DNA of 64,000 nucleotides from contig NZ_STGU01000007.1 in assembly GCF_004912135.1 (NCBI RefSeq), positions 62,001 to 126,000 on the forward strand, in the 5' to 3' direction. Origin of the DNA: Rhizobium rosettiformans W3. GTDB taxonomy: Bacteria > Pseudomonadota > Alphaproteobacteria > Rhizobiales > Rhizobiaceae. The notes under the pieces were generated by a model. That model saw nothing but the letters and a program-made list of their open reading frames with translations. It did not search any database and had not been told where the DNA came from. Positions within the stretch are counted from its first letter, which is position 1, and the number at the start of each line of letters is the position of its first letter. A program made the position numbers and the translations under genes. Shown piece by piece: positions 24,731 through 33,322 of the stretch.

Positions 24731-25543
24731 TTATTTCTTTTTCGCGACGACGAGGTGCCCCGGTGACGGGTTGCCGTCCTGCATGCGGACATTGATGTCC
24801 GAGATTTCCACCAGATCGAAGCCCGTGGCTGTCAGGCGTTCGCGGACATAGGTCTCGGCATGGACGAAGCGCTGGTGGGGGCCGACCATGAAGGGGCGGC
24901 TGGCCATCACGTCGGCCGGCATGGTTTCGGAGGAGAAGACGAAGATGCCGCCAGTGACCATGTTTTCGGCCGCGCCGAAGAAGAGCGGCTCGAGGGCGCC
25001 GAGATAGGGAAGCACGTCGGTGGCCGTGATCAGGTCGAAGGGCTCATCGTCATTGTCTTCGAGGAAGTCCTCGAGTTCGGCAACGTAGAGCGTCTCGTAG
25101 AGATCCTTTTCATGCGCCAGCTCGACCATCTTCTCCGAGATATCGATGCCGGTCATGTCGTCCACCATGTCGCGTAAGGCGCCGCCGGTCAGGCCTGTGC
25201 CGCAACCGAGATCAAGCAGGCGCTTGAACGGACCAAGGTTGAGTGCCTGCAGGCGCTGGCGCACCATCATGGGCACGGTATATCCTAGCTGTTCGACGAG
25301 AATGTCCTCGAACGCGTCGGCATGCTGGTCGAACAGTGTCTCGACATAGGCGTCCGGGGCCTTGGGCGGAGCCTCGCCACGGCCGAGTGCTGCGATCCGG
25401 ACCGATGCGCCACCGTGGTCGTCGGGGTCGATTGCCAGGACCTCCTCATAGGCCTTGACGGCTGCATCGATATCGCCGGCCTTCTCCAGTGCAAGCGCAC
25501 GGTTATAGGCTTCCGCCAGGGCTTCTTCGTCGATCTTTGCCAT
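24731..25543 (-). CDS. TPR-containing SAM-dependent methyltransferase
   Basis: A 270-residue protein with a TPR-like helical pair (about 1-45, ALALEKAGDIDAAVKAYEEV) followed by a class I methyltransferase. SAM motif I is LLDLGCGTGLTGG and the acidic motif II is MTGIDISEKMVELA, then DLITATDVLPYLG. The substrate is unknown. TPR-methyltransferase fusions of this type are common in rhizobia. ATG 25543 has CAGGAG 8 nt upstream, whereas the longer upstream frame has none. Divergent from the DUF2270 gene. Confidence 0.85.
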   Translation of the reverse strand: MAKIDEEALAEAYNRALALEKAGDIDAAVKAYEEVLAIDPDDHGGASVRIAALGRGEAPPKAPDAYVETLFDQHADAFEDILVEQLGYTVPMMVRQRLQALNLGPFKRLLDLGCGTGLTGGALRDMVDDMTGIDISEKMVELAHEKDLYETLYVAELEDFLEDNDDEPFDLITATDVLPYLGALEPLFFGAAENMVTGGIFVFSSETMPADVMASRPFMVGPHQRFVHAETYVRERLTATGFDLVEISDINVRMQDGNPSPGHLVVAKKK

Positions 25544-25669
25544 GTCCGGCTCCTGTGTTCCTGGCCGCTCATCGGGCCTTTTCGGCTCGTCTAACGGGTC
25601 GCGCCCGGCTTGGCAATCAAAAGGGAACCGCAGGGCGTCCCTTGGTGTTCTCCCGACAGGGAGCCAAGC

Positions 25670-26407
25670 ATGGAACAAACATCTCAGACCGATACGAGCA
25701 TCCTGCCACTGGAGAGCGCCAAGCCCGCGCGCCTTGCCCCTGCTTTGCCGGCGAGTTCGGCCGAGAAGGCCAATATGATCATCCACTATTATCGTGGAGA
25801 AATGGGCCGCATGACCAGCTGGCGCGATCGCATAGACCGAACGACCAACTGGTCGATGACTGTGGTCGCGGGTCTTCTGTCCGTCTCGCTATCAACCCCG
25901 TCGTCGCACCATGGCGTCGTCTTGTTCGCCATGCTTCTGGTCTCGGTGTTCCTGTTGATCGAGGCGCGGCGCTATCGCTTCTTCGATGTCTACCGGGCCC
26001 GCGTGCGCCAGCTCGAGCGGCACTATTTCTCGCAGGCTCTGTGCCCCCAAGCCGAACTCAAACCCGATTGGGCCGAGGCGATTGCCGCAAGCCTGCGCAA
26101 GCCGGTCTTCCTGATGGCTTATCGCGAAGCGTTGTTCCGCCGTATCAGGCGCAACTACATCTGGATGTATCTCATCCTGCTTCTCGCCTGGGCGCTGAAG
26201 ATCTCAAGCCCCAAGCTGCAACAGGGAGAAGCGCCGGAGGAGTTTGTCGGCAGCCTCTGGCAGCTCGTCGGCCATGCGGATCTCGGACCGCTGCATGGCG
26301 GTTTCGTTCTGGCGCTTGTGGGCGCCTTCTATCTCGCTCTTCTCTTTGCCGTCCTATATCGGAAGCCAAAGGATGGAGAAATTGCGCATGGCGAGGTGCA
26401 TGTCTGA
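25670..26407 (+). CDS. DUF2270 membrane protein
   Basis: A 245-residue protein matching DUF2270: YRGEMGRMTSWRDRIDRTTNW, then two close membrane helices (about 62-98) and EARRYRFFDVYRARVRQLE. A second pair of membrane helices lies near 164-182 and 210-230. The function of the family is unknown. AGGGAG sits 6 nt before ATG 25670. It converges with the usg gene, whose stop lies 2 nt away. Confidence 0.85.
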   Translation: MEQTSQTDTSILPLESAKPARLAPALPASSAEKANMIIHYYRGEMGRMTSWRDRIDRTTNWSMTVVAGLLSVSLSTPSSHHGVVLFAMLLVSVFLLIEARRYRFFDVYRARVRQLERHYFSQALCPQAELKPDWAEAIAASLRKPVFLMAYREALFRRIRRNYIWMYLILLLAWALKISSPKLQQGEAPEEFVGSLWQLVGHADLGPLHGGFVLALVGAFYLALLFAVLYRKPKDGEIAHGEVHV

Positions 26408-26408
26408 C

Positions 26409-26675
26409 CTAGTGCAGGATGAACTCGCCCTTGAGCGAACGCCATTCGCTGGCGGCGATCATCTTCTTGTGCACGTAGGTGACCGAGTGGATCGGGCCTT
26501 CGATCTTGTCCTGCCAGAAGCGCAGGAAGCCGCGCATTTCGGGAAAGTCCGGCGCCAGATCGTAGTGCTGCCAGATATAGGTCTGTAGCAGGGACGGGTG
26601 GTCGGGCAGGCGGTAGAGGATCTGGGCGGTGGTCAGCCCATAGCCCTTCAGCATCAATTCCATTTCACTGTTCAT
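26409..26675 (-). CDS. usg: Usg family protein
   Basis: An 88-residue protein recognisable as rhizobial Usg (LLKGYGLTTAQI-like start, LPDHPSLLQTYIWQ, WQDKIEGPIHSVTY). The family is small, conserved in alphaproteobacteria and of unknown function. The name comes from position upstream of another gene in other taxa. The ATG at 26675 is preferred over a longer frame from 26729 because it gives the family length. Confidence 0.8.
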   Translation of the reverse strand: MNSEMELMLKGYGLTTAQILYRLPDHPSLLQTYIWQHYDLAPDFPEMRGFLRFWQDKIEGPIHSVTYVHKKMIAASEWRSLKGEFILH

Positions 26676-26844
26676 GAAAATGCGTTCCCCGTGTTCTCTT
26701 GGAAGACGGATCGACGCGGACGGTGTCATCGCTTCCGCGACCGACCGGGGCCGCGACCGACGCGGGCCCTGTAATCATGGAAGCACCGGATGGTGAAGGA
26801 ACTGCTAATGAACAGGCGGTACGGTCTGCGCCGCCCGGTTCAAG

Positions 26845-27675
26845 TTAGCGCTTGAGATGGCGTGTCAGGCGCGCTTCGATGGCACCCCAGGTGTGGCGCA
26901 GGGCCTCGACGATGGTGAGATAGAAGATCGCCGCCCAGAGATAGGTCTGGTAGTCGAAGGTGCGCGAGAAGGCGTAGCGCGTCTGGCCCATGAGATCGAG
27001 CACGGTCACCACCGCGACCACGGCCGATCCCTTGATCATGAAGATGATCTCGTTGCCATAGGGGCGCAGGGCGACGATCAGCGCCTGGGGCAGGATGATC
27101 TTCCAGAAGGTCACCGATGTCGGCAGGCCGAGCGATTTTGCGCCCTCGGTCTGGCCCCGTGGCACGCTCTCGATGGCGCCGCGGAGGATCTCGGCCTGAT
27201 ACGCCGCGGTGTTCAACGTCATCGCGAAGAGCGCGCAGTACCAGGCCTCGCGGAAGAACCACCAGAGGCCGATCGCCTCGATCTGGGCACGGAAGGAGCC
27301 GAGGCCGTAATAGATCAGGAAGATCTGCAAGAGCATCGGCGTGCTGCGGAACACGTAGACGTAGCCATAGGCGATCGTGTTCAGAACCGGGTTCTTCGAC
27401 ATCCGGGCGAAGGTCACGGGGAAGGACAGGATGGCGCCGAGCGTGATCGAGCCGAAGGTCAGGATCAGCGTGGTTGCCAGCCCGTCCAGATATCGCCAGC
27501 CATAACGTTCGATTTTCTCCGGGTCCCAGCTCGACGCGAGGTACCAGACGAGTGCGACGCCGAGCACCACCCAGAGCGCGAGTATGGCATATCCGAGGAT
27601 GCGCGCGCCGCTGATACGGCTGGCCTTTGCCGGCGGGGCGGGGCGGGCGGGGATCATCTCCAGTGCGTGGCTCAT
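26845..27675 (-). CDS. Polar amino acid ABC transporter permease (HisM/ArtM-like)
   Basis: A 276-residue inner-membrane permease with about five helices after a proline-rich cytoplasmic N-terminus. It has the family's coupling motif (GAIESVPRGQTEGAKSLGL) and the HisQM-type stretch FRSTPMLLQIFLIYYGLG. It pairs with the next permease to form the channel of a basic/polar amino-acid importer. The start overlaps the stop of the partner by 4 nt. No ATP-binding subunit gene follows, so the ATPase must be encoded elsewhere. Confidence 0.9.
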   Translation of the reverse strand: MSHALEMIPARPAPPAKASRISGARILGYAILALWVVLGVALVWYLASSWDPEKIERYGWRYLDGLATTLILTFGSITLGAILSFPVTFARMSKNPVLNTIAYGYVYVFRSTPMLLQIFLIYYGLGSFRAQIEAIGLWWFFREAWYCALFAMTLNTAAYQAEILRGAIESVPRGQTEGAKSLGLPTSVTFWKIILPQALIVALRPYGNEIIFMIKGSAVVAVVTVLDLMGQTRYAFSRTFDYQTYLWAAIFYLTIVEALRHTWGAIEARLTRHLKR

Positions 27676-28475
27676 CGTCCGACCTCCGCACGATTGGCCC
27701 AGCGGGAAACAGCGTTGAGACCGATCGACGAGACCGTTGCCAGCAGCAGGTAAAGCAGACAGGCAATGCCGTAGAACAGGAATGCTTCCTTCGTCACGCG
27801 TGCTGCGACGCCGGTCTGGCGGACGATATCGGCAAGGCCGATGACGGACACGAGCGCCGTGTCCTTCAGAAGGACGAGCCAAAGATTGCTCAAGCCCGGA
27901 AGCGCGATGCGGATCAATTGGGGAACGATGATCAGCCACATGGTCCGGTGTTTCGAGAGGCCGACTGCGCTGCCCGCTTCATATTGGCCACGGGGAATGG
28001 CCTGAAAGGCGGAGAGAAGGACTTCCGACGCGTAGGACGAGAAGACAACGGAAAGCGCGATCATGCCCGCGACGAAGGCGTTGATCTCGACGCGTTGCTC
28101 GATGCCGAACCAGGTCAGGACCGATTGCACCAGGATCTGGAAGCCGAAATAGACGATGAAGAGTGTGAGCAGTTCGGGCAGGCCGCGGAAGATCGTCGTG
28201 TAGACGCCGGTCGCGGCACGCAGGCTCCATTCTCCCGATTGTCTAGCGAGCGCGATCAGGAAGCCGAGAGCTAGGCCGACGGGCAGGGTGGCGAGCGCCA
28301 GCGAGATCGTCACCTTCACGCCGAAGGCGATTTCGTCGCCCCAGCCGGTGTCGCCGCAGCCGACCAGGGTGTCCGCTGCCAACAGCCGGAAAAGCCCGAC
28401 CGGACCACAGAGCGGATCGAATGCGTAGTTGATCCACTCCCAGATCGAGCCGAGCGCAGAAGACAATCCGCCCAT
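27672..28475 (-). CDS. Polar amino acid ABC transporter permease (HisQ/ArtQ-like)
   Basis: A 267-residue permease, partner of the downstream gene. FRGLPELLTLFIVYFG and the coupling loop SAFQAIPRGQYEAGSAVGLS are diagnostic of the HisQM group. The start at ATG 28475 gives the conserved short N-terminus, and a longer frame from 28532 crosses the hairpin region. A 10-bp hairpin separates it from the binding-protein gene, which usually lets the binding protein be made in excess. Confidence 0.9.
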   Translation of the reverse strand: MGGLSSALGSIWEWINYAFDPLCGPVGLFRLLAADTLVGCGDTGWGDEIAFGVKVTISLALATLPVGLALGFLIALARQSGEWSLRAATGVYTTIFRGLPELLTLFIVYFGFQILVQSVLTWFGIEQRVEINAFVAGMIALSVVFSSYASEVLLSAFQAIPRGQYEAGSAVGLSKHRTMWLIIVPQLIRIALPGLSNLWLVLLKDTALVSVIGLADIVRQTGVAARVTKEAFLFYGIACLLYLLLATVSSIGLNAVSRWANRAEVGR

Positions 28476-28534
28476 GCCATTCCCCCTTGGCGGTTTGTCC
28501 GCCTTTTTGATGTCGTTGCAGTTCAAATGCAAAA

Positions 28535-28559
28535 TGGCGGAAGTGTTCGACTTCCGCCA
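28535..28559 (-). terminator. Intercistronic hairpin (attenuator) between binding protein and permeases
   Basis: TGGCGGAAGT (28535-28544) and ACTTCCGCCA (28550-28559) form a 10-bp perfect stem with a 5-nt loop. Read along the minus strand it is followed by TTTTGCATTTG. It lies 26 nt after the binding-protein stop and 60 nt before the permease start. A partial terminator or mRNA-stabilising stem fits the usual excess of binding protein. Confidence 0.65.
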
Positions 28560-28585
28560 CTCGGCTTTATCAGCTTATCCCGGGA

Positions 28586-29359
28586 TCACTCGCCGTAAAC
28601 GTCGAAATCGAAATACTTCTTGTTGATTTCGGCGTATTTGCCGTTCTCGCGGATCGCCGCGATGGCAGCCGTGAACTTGTCGGCCAGCTCGGTTTCACCC
28701 TTGCGAACCGCAATGCCTGCACCTTCGCCGTTGATTTCAACGTCAACCGGCAGGGGGGTGAGGATCTTGCAGCAGGCGCCGGCATCCGTCTTCAGCCATT
28801 CCGAGAGGACGACGATATCGTCGACCACGGCGTCAACGCGGCCGCCTTCGAGGTCGAGCTTGTATTCGTCGGCCGTCGGATAGAGCTTCAGCTCGCTGTC
28901 GGCCATGTGCTTTTCGGCATAGTTGGCGTGGGTCGTCGAAGACTGAGCGCCGATGGTCTTGCCTGCGAGGCCAGCCACATCGGTAATGGCGGAGTCCTTC
29001 GGCACGGCAACGGCCGGCGGGGTGTTGTAGTACTTCTTGGAGAAGTCGACCTTCTCCAGACGCTCCGGCGTGATCGACATGGAGGCGATGATCGCGTCGA
29101 ACTTCTTCGCCTGCAGCGCCGGAATGATGCCATCCCAATCCTGGGTGACGAATTCACAGGTGACCTTCATTTCCTCGCAGAGCGCCTTGGCAATGTCGAT
29201 GTCGAAGCCAACGAGGGAGCCATCGGCTTCCAGGTTGTTGAACGGCGGATAGGCGCCTTCGGTGCCGATGATCAGCTTTTCCTGGGCCATCGCCGAGCCG
29301 GCAAAGAGCGACAGGGCTGCGATGGAAGCTGCGGCCAGAAAACGTGTCGGAATACGCAT
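28586..29359 (-). CDS. Periplasmic amino acid-binding protein of the ABC importer
   Basis: A 257-residue solute-binding protein (SBP_bac_3 family, HisJ/ArgT/NocT-like). The signal peptide is MRIPTRFLAAASIAALSLFA with cleavage at AMAQ (about residue 25). Mature motifs are GTEGAYPPFNNLEADGSLVG and FDIDIAKALCEEM. A cysteine pair (ACCK) is unusual but not unique. The ligand is likely a basic or opine-like amino acid, but this is inferred from the family. First gene of the transporter operon. Confidence 0.9.
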   Translation of the reverse strand: MRIPTRFLAAASIAALSLFAGSAMAQEKLIIGTEGAYPPFNNLEADGSLVGFDIDIAKALCEEMKVTCEFVTQDWDGIIPALQAKKFDAIIASMSITPERLEKVDFSKKYYNTPPAVAVPKDSAITDVAGLAGKTIGAQSSTTHANYAEKHMADSELKLYPTADEYKLDLEGGRVDAVVDDIVVLSEWLKTDAGACCKILTPLPVDVEINGEGAGIAVRKGETELADKFTAAIAAIRENGKYAEINKKYFDFDVYGE

Positions 29360-29713
29360 GAGATCCTCTCTGTTGGTGGGCGCTGCTTGTTGTTGTGATG
29401 CAGCTGCCCGTGATCGTGTGGCATGGTCGTCCACACTTGGGCCCAATATTCGTCTTGTTTGAGTGACGAAATCAACAGGAAACAGCGCTTTGGACAAAAA
29501 TTGCAGTGGTTCAGGCGGGAGCAGGGCTGCCGTTCGCTGAGAACCGATGCGATCATGGGCAATGGAGCAAAAGACGTCCGGATGCGTTCAGGCAGGGTTA
29601 ATCCTGCGGAACCTAGTCTGGCGGCAGTTACGGTACGCGTCGTTGACATCGTTATTGAAGAACATCGTCCGGCTCACTTGCCGGTTGCGATGGTAGGGAA
29701 GGAAACTCGAAGA
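29360..29713. other. Divergent promoter region between the binding-protein gene and the OmpA-domain gene
   Basis: No gene is supported in this 354-nt stretch. An open frame from 29423 runs in phase into the OmpA-domain gene but would place ~97 polar residues before a signal peptide. A TTGACA at 29642-29647 lies 67 nt before the right-hand start without a matching -10 element that I can see. Confidence 0.5.
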
Positions 29714-32104
29714 ATGCTGAAAAATAGATTGCTGGCCACGGTTGCGATCCCCGTGCTGTCGGTGGCGATGCTGGCAAAGCCGGTGGGCGCCTCGACAATC
29801 GGCATGGGCGAGAGCCAGAGCCAAACACGCCAGGCTGAAGAAGCACTGATCCAGCTCGCGCAGGCGGTCGTCTGCGGCGATGGTACCGAAGCCCCGGATG
29901 CCGAAACATGCGCCGCCCGCGACGCCCAGGCTGCCGCGGAAGAAGAGCAGCGCCGCGCGGCCGAGGAAGAGGCCCAGCGTCAGGCTGAGGCGGAAGCGCA
30001 GGCCCAGGCGGAAGCACAGGCCCAGGCGGAAGCCGAAGCGCAGCGTGCTGCCGAAGCAGAGGCACAGGCGCAGGCGGAAGCCGAAGCGGAAGCGCAACGT
30101 GCCGCCGAAGCGGAAGCACAGGCCCAGGCGGAAGCCGAGGCTCAGCGAGCCGCAGAGGAAGAGGCTCAGCGCCAGGCCGAAGCCGAGGCAGAAGCCCAAC
30201 GTGCGGCCGAAGCGGAAGCTGAAGCCCAGCGCGCAGCCGAAGAAGAAGCTCAGCGCCAGGCAGACGCCGAGGCAGAAGCCCAGCGTCAGGCCGAAGCGGA
30301 TGCCGAGGCACAGCGGCAGGCTGAAGCCGAAGCAGAGGCTCAGCGCCAGGCCGAGGCCGAGGCAGAAGCCGCAGCACAGCAGGCTGAGGAAGCCGAGCAG
30401 GCCGAGCAGCCTGCCGAAGAGCCGGCCGCTGAGGGTGTGACCTGCGCAGATGGCTCTCAGGCTGCGACCGAAGCCGAATGTGCCGCTCCGGCCACCGAGG
30501 AACAGCCGGCGGAAGAGCAGCAGCAGACGGAAGAGCAGCCGGCGGAAGAAGCCCAGCCAAGCGAAGAACAGGCGTCGCCTGAACAGACCGAAGATCAGGC
30601 GCCGGCCGCTGACGAAGAGCTTCGTCCTTCCCAGGATGCCGCCGGCGAACAGCCTGCCAACGAAGGCGAAGTCCCGGCCGACCAGGCCGAGCAGCCCGCC
30701 GATCAGCAGCCGACCGAAGAACAGGCGACCGGTGAAGAGGTGCCTGCCGATGGTCAGCAGCCGGAAGGCGAGCAGGTTCTGGTACCTGCCGTCGAGCCGC
30801 CTGAGGATCAGCCTGTCCAGGAGATCACCGACACTCGTACAGCTGAGGAAAAGGAAGCGATCGCAGAAGATCCGTCCCAGACCTCCGAAACCGTCGTCCT
30901 GCCGGTCGAAAACGGTGCAGCCGTCCTTGACAGCGACAAGGATGCCGACAACAGTGGCGGGCAGGATAGCCGCGAGCAGCGCAATCAGCTGAGAGCGCAG
31001 GAAGACGTGGCTCCGCCGCCGGAAACGGATGCCGAGGCTCAGGCCGATTCGATCGAGGTGGATCCGCAGACCATTCAGGCGACCATCACGGAAGACGGCA
31101 CGACGCTTGATGCTGCGCCGACCTTCGACGTGCCGACCACGGTCGTCAATAATGTCAGCAACAGCAACGTGACCAACAATGTGACCAATAACGTCACCAA
31201 CAACACGATCGTCCAGAACAACGTCGTCAATCAGGTGACGGAAGTTCGGGTCATCGAGCAGATCGACAACCGCACCGTCATCAATGTCGGCGACCGGATT
31301 GTCGTCCGCAGCGATGACCGTCAGCGTCTGCGCTACGATGCCGAGGACACCTATTACGAGCAGCTGTCGCGTGGTCGCGTTCGCGAGACCATCGAGCGTG
31401 CTGACGGCAGCAAGCTGGTCACGGTCTACAACCGTTATGGCGACATCATCATCCGCTCGCGGATCTCGCCCCGCGGTCGTGAATATGTCCTGATGTACTC
31501 GCCGGAGGCCGATGGCCAGCGTCCGAGCATGTATGTCGATGTCGGCGCCGCTCTGCCGCCGATGCGCCTGACCATTCCGGTCAGCGACTACATCGTCAGC
31601 ACGACCCGTGACCCGGACCGTGACTACTACGACTTCCTCGCCCGTCCGCCGGTTGAGCGCGTCGAGCGGGTCTACTCGATCGACGAAGTGAAGTCGTCGG
31701 CTCGTATCCGCGACAAGGTTCGTCGTATCGACCTCGATACGATCACCTTCCCGTCGGGTTCGGCCGAAGTGCCGCTCGAGCAGGCCCGCACCCTGCGTCG
31801 CGTGGCCCAGGCGATGGAAAAGCTGCTGGAGCAGGATCCGGGTGAAGTCTTCCTCATCGAGGGCCATACGGATGCGGTTGGCTCGGATCGGTCGAACCTT
31901 GTCCTTTCCGACAAGCGCGCCGAGACGGTCGCCAACCTGCTGACCGAAGTCTACGGCATCCCGCCGGAAAACATGTCGGTCCAGGGTTACGGCGAGCGGT
32001 TCCTGAAGATCCGCACCGAGGCTGCCGAACAGCAGAACCGTCGCGTGGCCATCCGCCGTGTCACGACGCTGGTGCGTCCGGCGAACGTGTCGAGCAACGA
32101 CTGA
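29714..32104 (+). CDS. Large repeat-rich OmpA-domain cell-envelope protein
   Basis: A 796-residue exported protein. Segments in order: signal peptide (1-26); a cysteine module with Cys54 and Cys66 (VVCGDGTEAPDAETCAA); an Ala/Glu/Gln/Arg coiled-coil-like repeat (~70-230, built from EAQRQAEA-type units); a second Cys module with the same 12-residue spacing, Cys244 and Cys256 (VTCADGSQAATEAECAA); a Pro/Glu/Gln-rich acidic stretch (~258-440); an Asn/Val-rich stretch (NNVTNNVTNN and similar, ~475-505); and an OmpA/MotB peptidoglycan-binding domain (~671-790, IEGHTDAVGSDRSN). It probably spans the periplasm and binds the wall. Start ATG 29714 has GGAAGGAAA upstream. The nucleotide repeat makes assembly errors possible. 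Confidence 0.9.
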   Translation: MLKNRLLATVAIPVLSVAMLAKPVGASTIGMGESQSQTRQAEEALIQLAQAVVCGDGTEAPDAETCAARDAQAAAEEEQRRAAEEEAQRQAEAEAQAQAEAQAQAEAEAQRAAEAEAQAQAEAEAEAQRAAEAEAQAQAEAEAQRAAEEEAQRQAEAEAEAQRAAEAEAEAQRAAEEEAQRQADAEAEAQRQAEADAEAQRQAEAEAEAQRQAEAEAEAAAQQAEEAEQAEQPAEEPAAEGVTCADGSQAATEAECAAPATEEQPAEEQQQTEEQPAEEAQPSEEQASPEQTEDQAPAADEELRPSQDAAGEQPANEGEVPADQAEQPADQQPTEEQATGEEVPADGQQPEGEQVLVPAVEPPEDQPVQEITDTRTAEEKEAIAEDPSQTSETVVLPVENGAAVLDSDKDADNSGGQDSREQRNQLRAQEDVAPPPETDAEAQADSIEVDPQTIQATITEDGTTLDAAPTFDVPTTVVNNVSNSNVTNNVTNNVTNNTIVQNNVVNQVTEVRVIEQIDNRTVINVGDRIVVRSDDRQRLRYDAEDTYYEQLSRGRVRETIERADGSKLVTVYNRYGDIIIRSRISPRGREYVLMYSPEADGQRPSMYVDVGAALPPMRLTIPVSDYIVSTTRDPDRDYYDFLARPPVERVERVYSIDEVKSSARIRDKVRRIDLDTITFPSGSAEVPLEQARTLRRVAQAMEKLLEQDPGEVFLIEGHTDAVGSDRSNLVLSDKRAETVANLLTEVYGIPPENMSVQGYGERFLKIRTEAAEQQNRRVAIRRVTTLVRPANVSSND
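29930..30390 (+). repeat. In-frame degenerate tandem repeat encoding Glu/Ala/Gln/Arg units
   Basis: GCC-GAG-GC(A/T)-GAA-GC(C/G)-CAG-style codon blocks repeat with variations such as AEAQAQAEAEAQRAAE. All variation seen is in whole codons, so the frame holds. Likely an extended helical rod in the protein. Confidence 0.8.
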
Positions 32105-32123
32105 TCCACACCACAGACAAAGG

Positions 32124-32153
32124 AAGGGCCGCCGGAGCGATCCGGCGGCCCTT
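32124..32153 (+). terminator. Strong hairpin terminator after the OmpA-domain gene
   Basis: AAGGGCCGCCGGA (32124-32136) and TCCGGCGGCCCTT (32141-32153) make a 13-bp perfect stem with a GCGA loop and continue into TTTTCTG. It lies 20 nt after the stop. It is symmetric and may also serve the convergent mobB gene. Confidence 0.85.
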
Positions 32154-32173
32154 TTCTGTGTCTGGGCAGGGAG

Positions 32174-32692
32174 TTATGGCCTCGGTGGCAATCCCGTGAC
32201 GTCCGCGATGAAATCGGCAATCGCGCTGGTGTCGTCGAGATCGAAGACCGGCAGGTCGGTATCCTCGACGGCGTGGTCGGCCGCAATCGCGCGGATATGC
32301 GGATCGGTCGGCGCTAATGGCTCGCGCTTGGCAGCCGCCTCGCGTCTTGCCTCGATCTTCGGGACGGGTTCGCGCTTGTAGCCCTCGATCAGCACGAGAT
32401 CGCAGGGGCCGATGCGGGCGAGAATTTCGTCGAAGCTCGGTTCAGGCGCGCCGCGCAGCTCATGCATGATGGCGTAGCGGGTGCCCGAGACGATGACCAC
32501 TTCATGGGCGCCGGCTTCCCGGTGGCGGTAGCTGTCGGCACCGACCTTGTCGATGTCGAAGTCATGATGGGCGTGCTTGATGGTCGAGATGCGGTAGCCG
32601 CGACGGGTGAATTCCTCGACGAGCCGGACGGCCAATCCGGTCTTGCCGGAATTCTTCCAGCCGGCGATGCCGAAGATGCGGGGACTGGTCAT
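32174..32692 (-). CDS. mobB: Molybdopterin-guanine dinucleotide biosynthesis protein B (MobB)
   Basis: A 172-residue P-loop GTP-binding protein. The nucleotide-binding loop is GWKNSGKTGL near residue 11, followed by RGYRISTIKHAHHDFDID and VLIEGYKREPVPKIE, all standard for MobB. It assists MobA in attaching GMP to molybdopterin and may deliver nucleotide or cofactor to target enzymes. The start directly abuts the mobA stop (TGATG), so the two are translated together. Confidence 0.93.
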   Translation of the reverse strand: MTSPRIFGIAGWKNSGKTGLAVRLVEEFTRRGYRISTIKHAHHDFDIDKVGADSYRHREAGAHEVVIVSGTRYAIMHELRGAPEPSFDEILARIGPCDLVLIEGYKREPVPKIEARREAAAKREPLAPTDPHIRAIAADHAVEDTDLPVFDLDDTSAIADFIADVTGLPPRP

Positions 32693-33318
32693 CAGAGATC
32701 ACCTTTGTCGAGGACGGCCTGGGCAACAGCCAGATCCTCGGGCGTGTTGATGTTGAAGAAGGGGTCGACAGGTCCGAACGGGCCATCCAGGGGGGCAAAC
32801 TCGACCATCTTCGCGGGATGGCGGGCGATGAATTCGAAGACCCGGCGATGATCGGGGTCGTCGAGCCAGGCGCCCAGATCCTCCGCCACCGTCACGGGCC
32901 ACAGCGCCGTGACAGGATGACCGCGCCCCGCCGAGGCGGCCATGATGACCGTATTCTCGGCTGCAACCGAGGTGAGCTTACCCACGAGTTCAGACGGCAA
33001 AAAGGGCGTGTCGCAGGCGGTCGTGAGAACATGGGTTGGTCTGTCGGGCATGTCCTTTGCTGCAAGTAGAGCTGCCAGAACGCCGGCCAGGGGGCCGGGT
33101 CGATCAGGGATCGGATCGGGAAGCAGCGGCAGCCGGCCGGCAAGTGGGTGGTCGAGCGGGGCATTCAGCGACACGCTGGCCACTTTTGGCGCCAGTCGTT
33201 CGGCGATATGTTCGGCCAGCGTCCCTCGGCCGAAAGGGATCATCGCCTTGTCCGAGCCCATACGCCGGGACAGGCCTCCAGCGAGGATGACGGCGGGGAA
33301 AGGCTTAGTCTCTGCCAT
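32692..33318 (-). CDS. mobA: Molybdenum cofactor guanylyltransferase MobA
   Basis: A 208-residue nucleotidyltransferase that couples GTP to molybdopterin to form MGD for DMSO-reductase-family enzymes. The N-terminal signature VILAGGLSRRMGSDKAMIPF and the DRPGPLAGVLAAL and ACDTPFLP motifs are intact, the last with the metal-binding Asp. ATG 33318 gives the normal N-terminus. The MFS gene stops 5 nt upstream and mobB begins at the stop. MoaA, an early enzyme of the same pathway, is encoded at 38.2 kb. Confidence 0.93.
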   Translation of the reverse strand: MAETKPFPAVILAGGLSRRMGSDKAMIPFGRGTLAEHIAERLAPKVASVSLNAPLDHPLAGRLPLLPDPIPDRPGPLAGVLAALLAAKDMPDRPTHVLTTACDTPFLPSELVGKLTSVAAENTVIMAASAGRGHPVTALWPVTVAEDLGAWLDDPDHRRVFEFIARHPAKMVEFAPLDGPFGPVDPFFNINTPEDLAVAQAVLDKGDL

Positions 33319-33322
33319 CGGC

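Noticed and set aside
29930..30390. The repeat tract as a possible CRISPR or minisatellite array
   Set aside because: Units vary in length and sequence in whole codons, and there are no spacers. It is coding repeat.
29588..31867. A 759-codon minus-strand frame opposite the OmpA-domain gene, rich in Leu/Phe/Gly
   Set aside because: It is the reverse complement of the Ala/Glu/Gln repeat and has no ribosome-binding site. The plus strand has a signal peptide and an OmpA domain.
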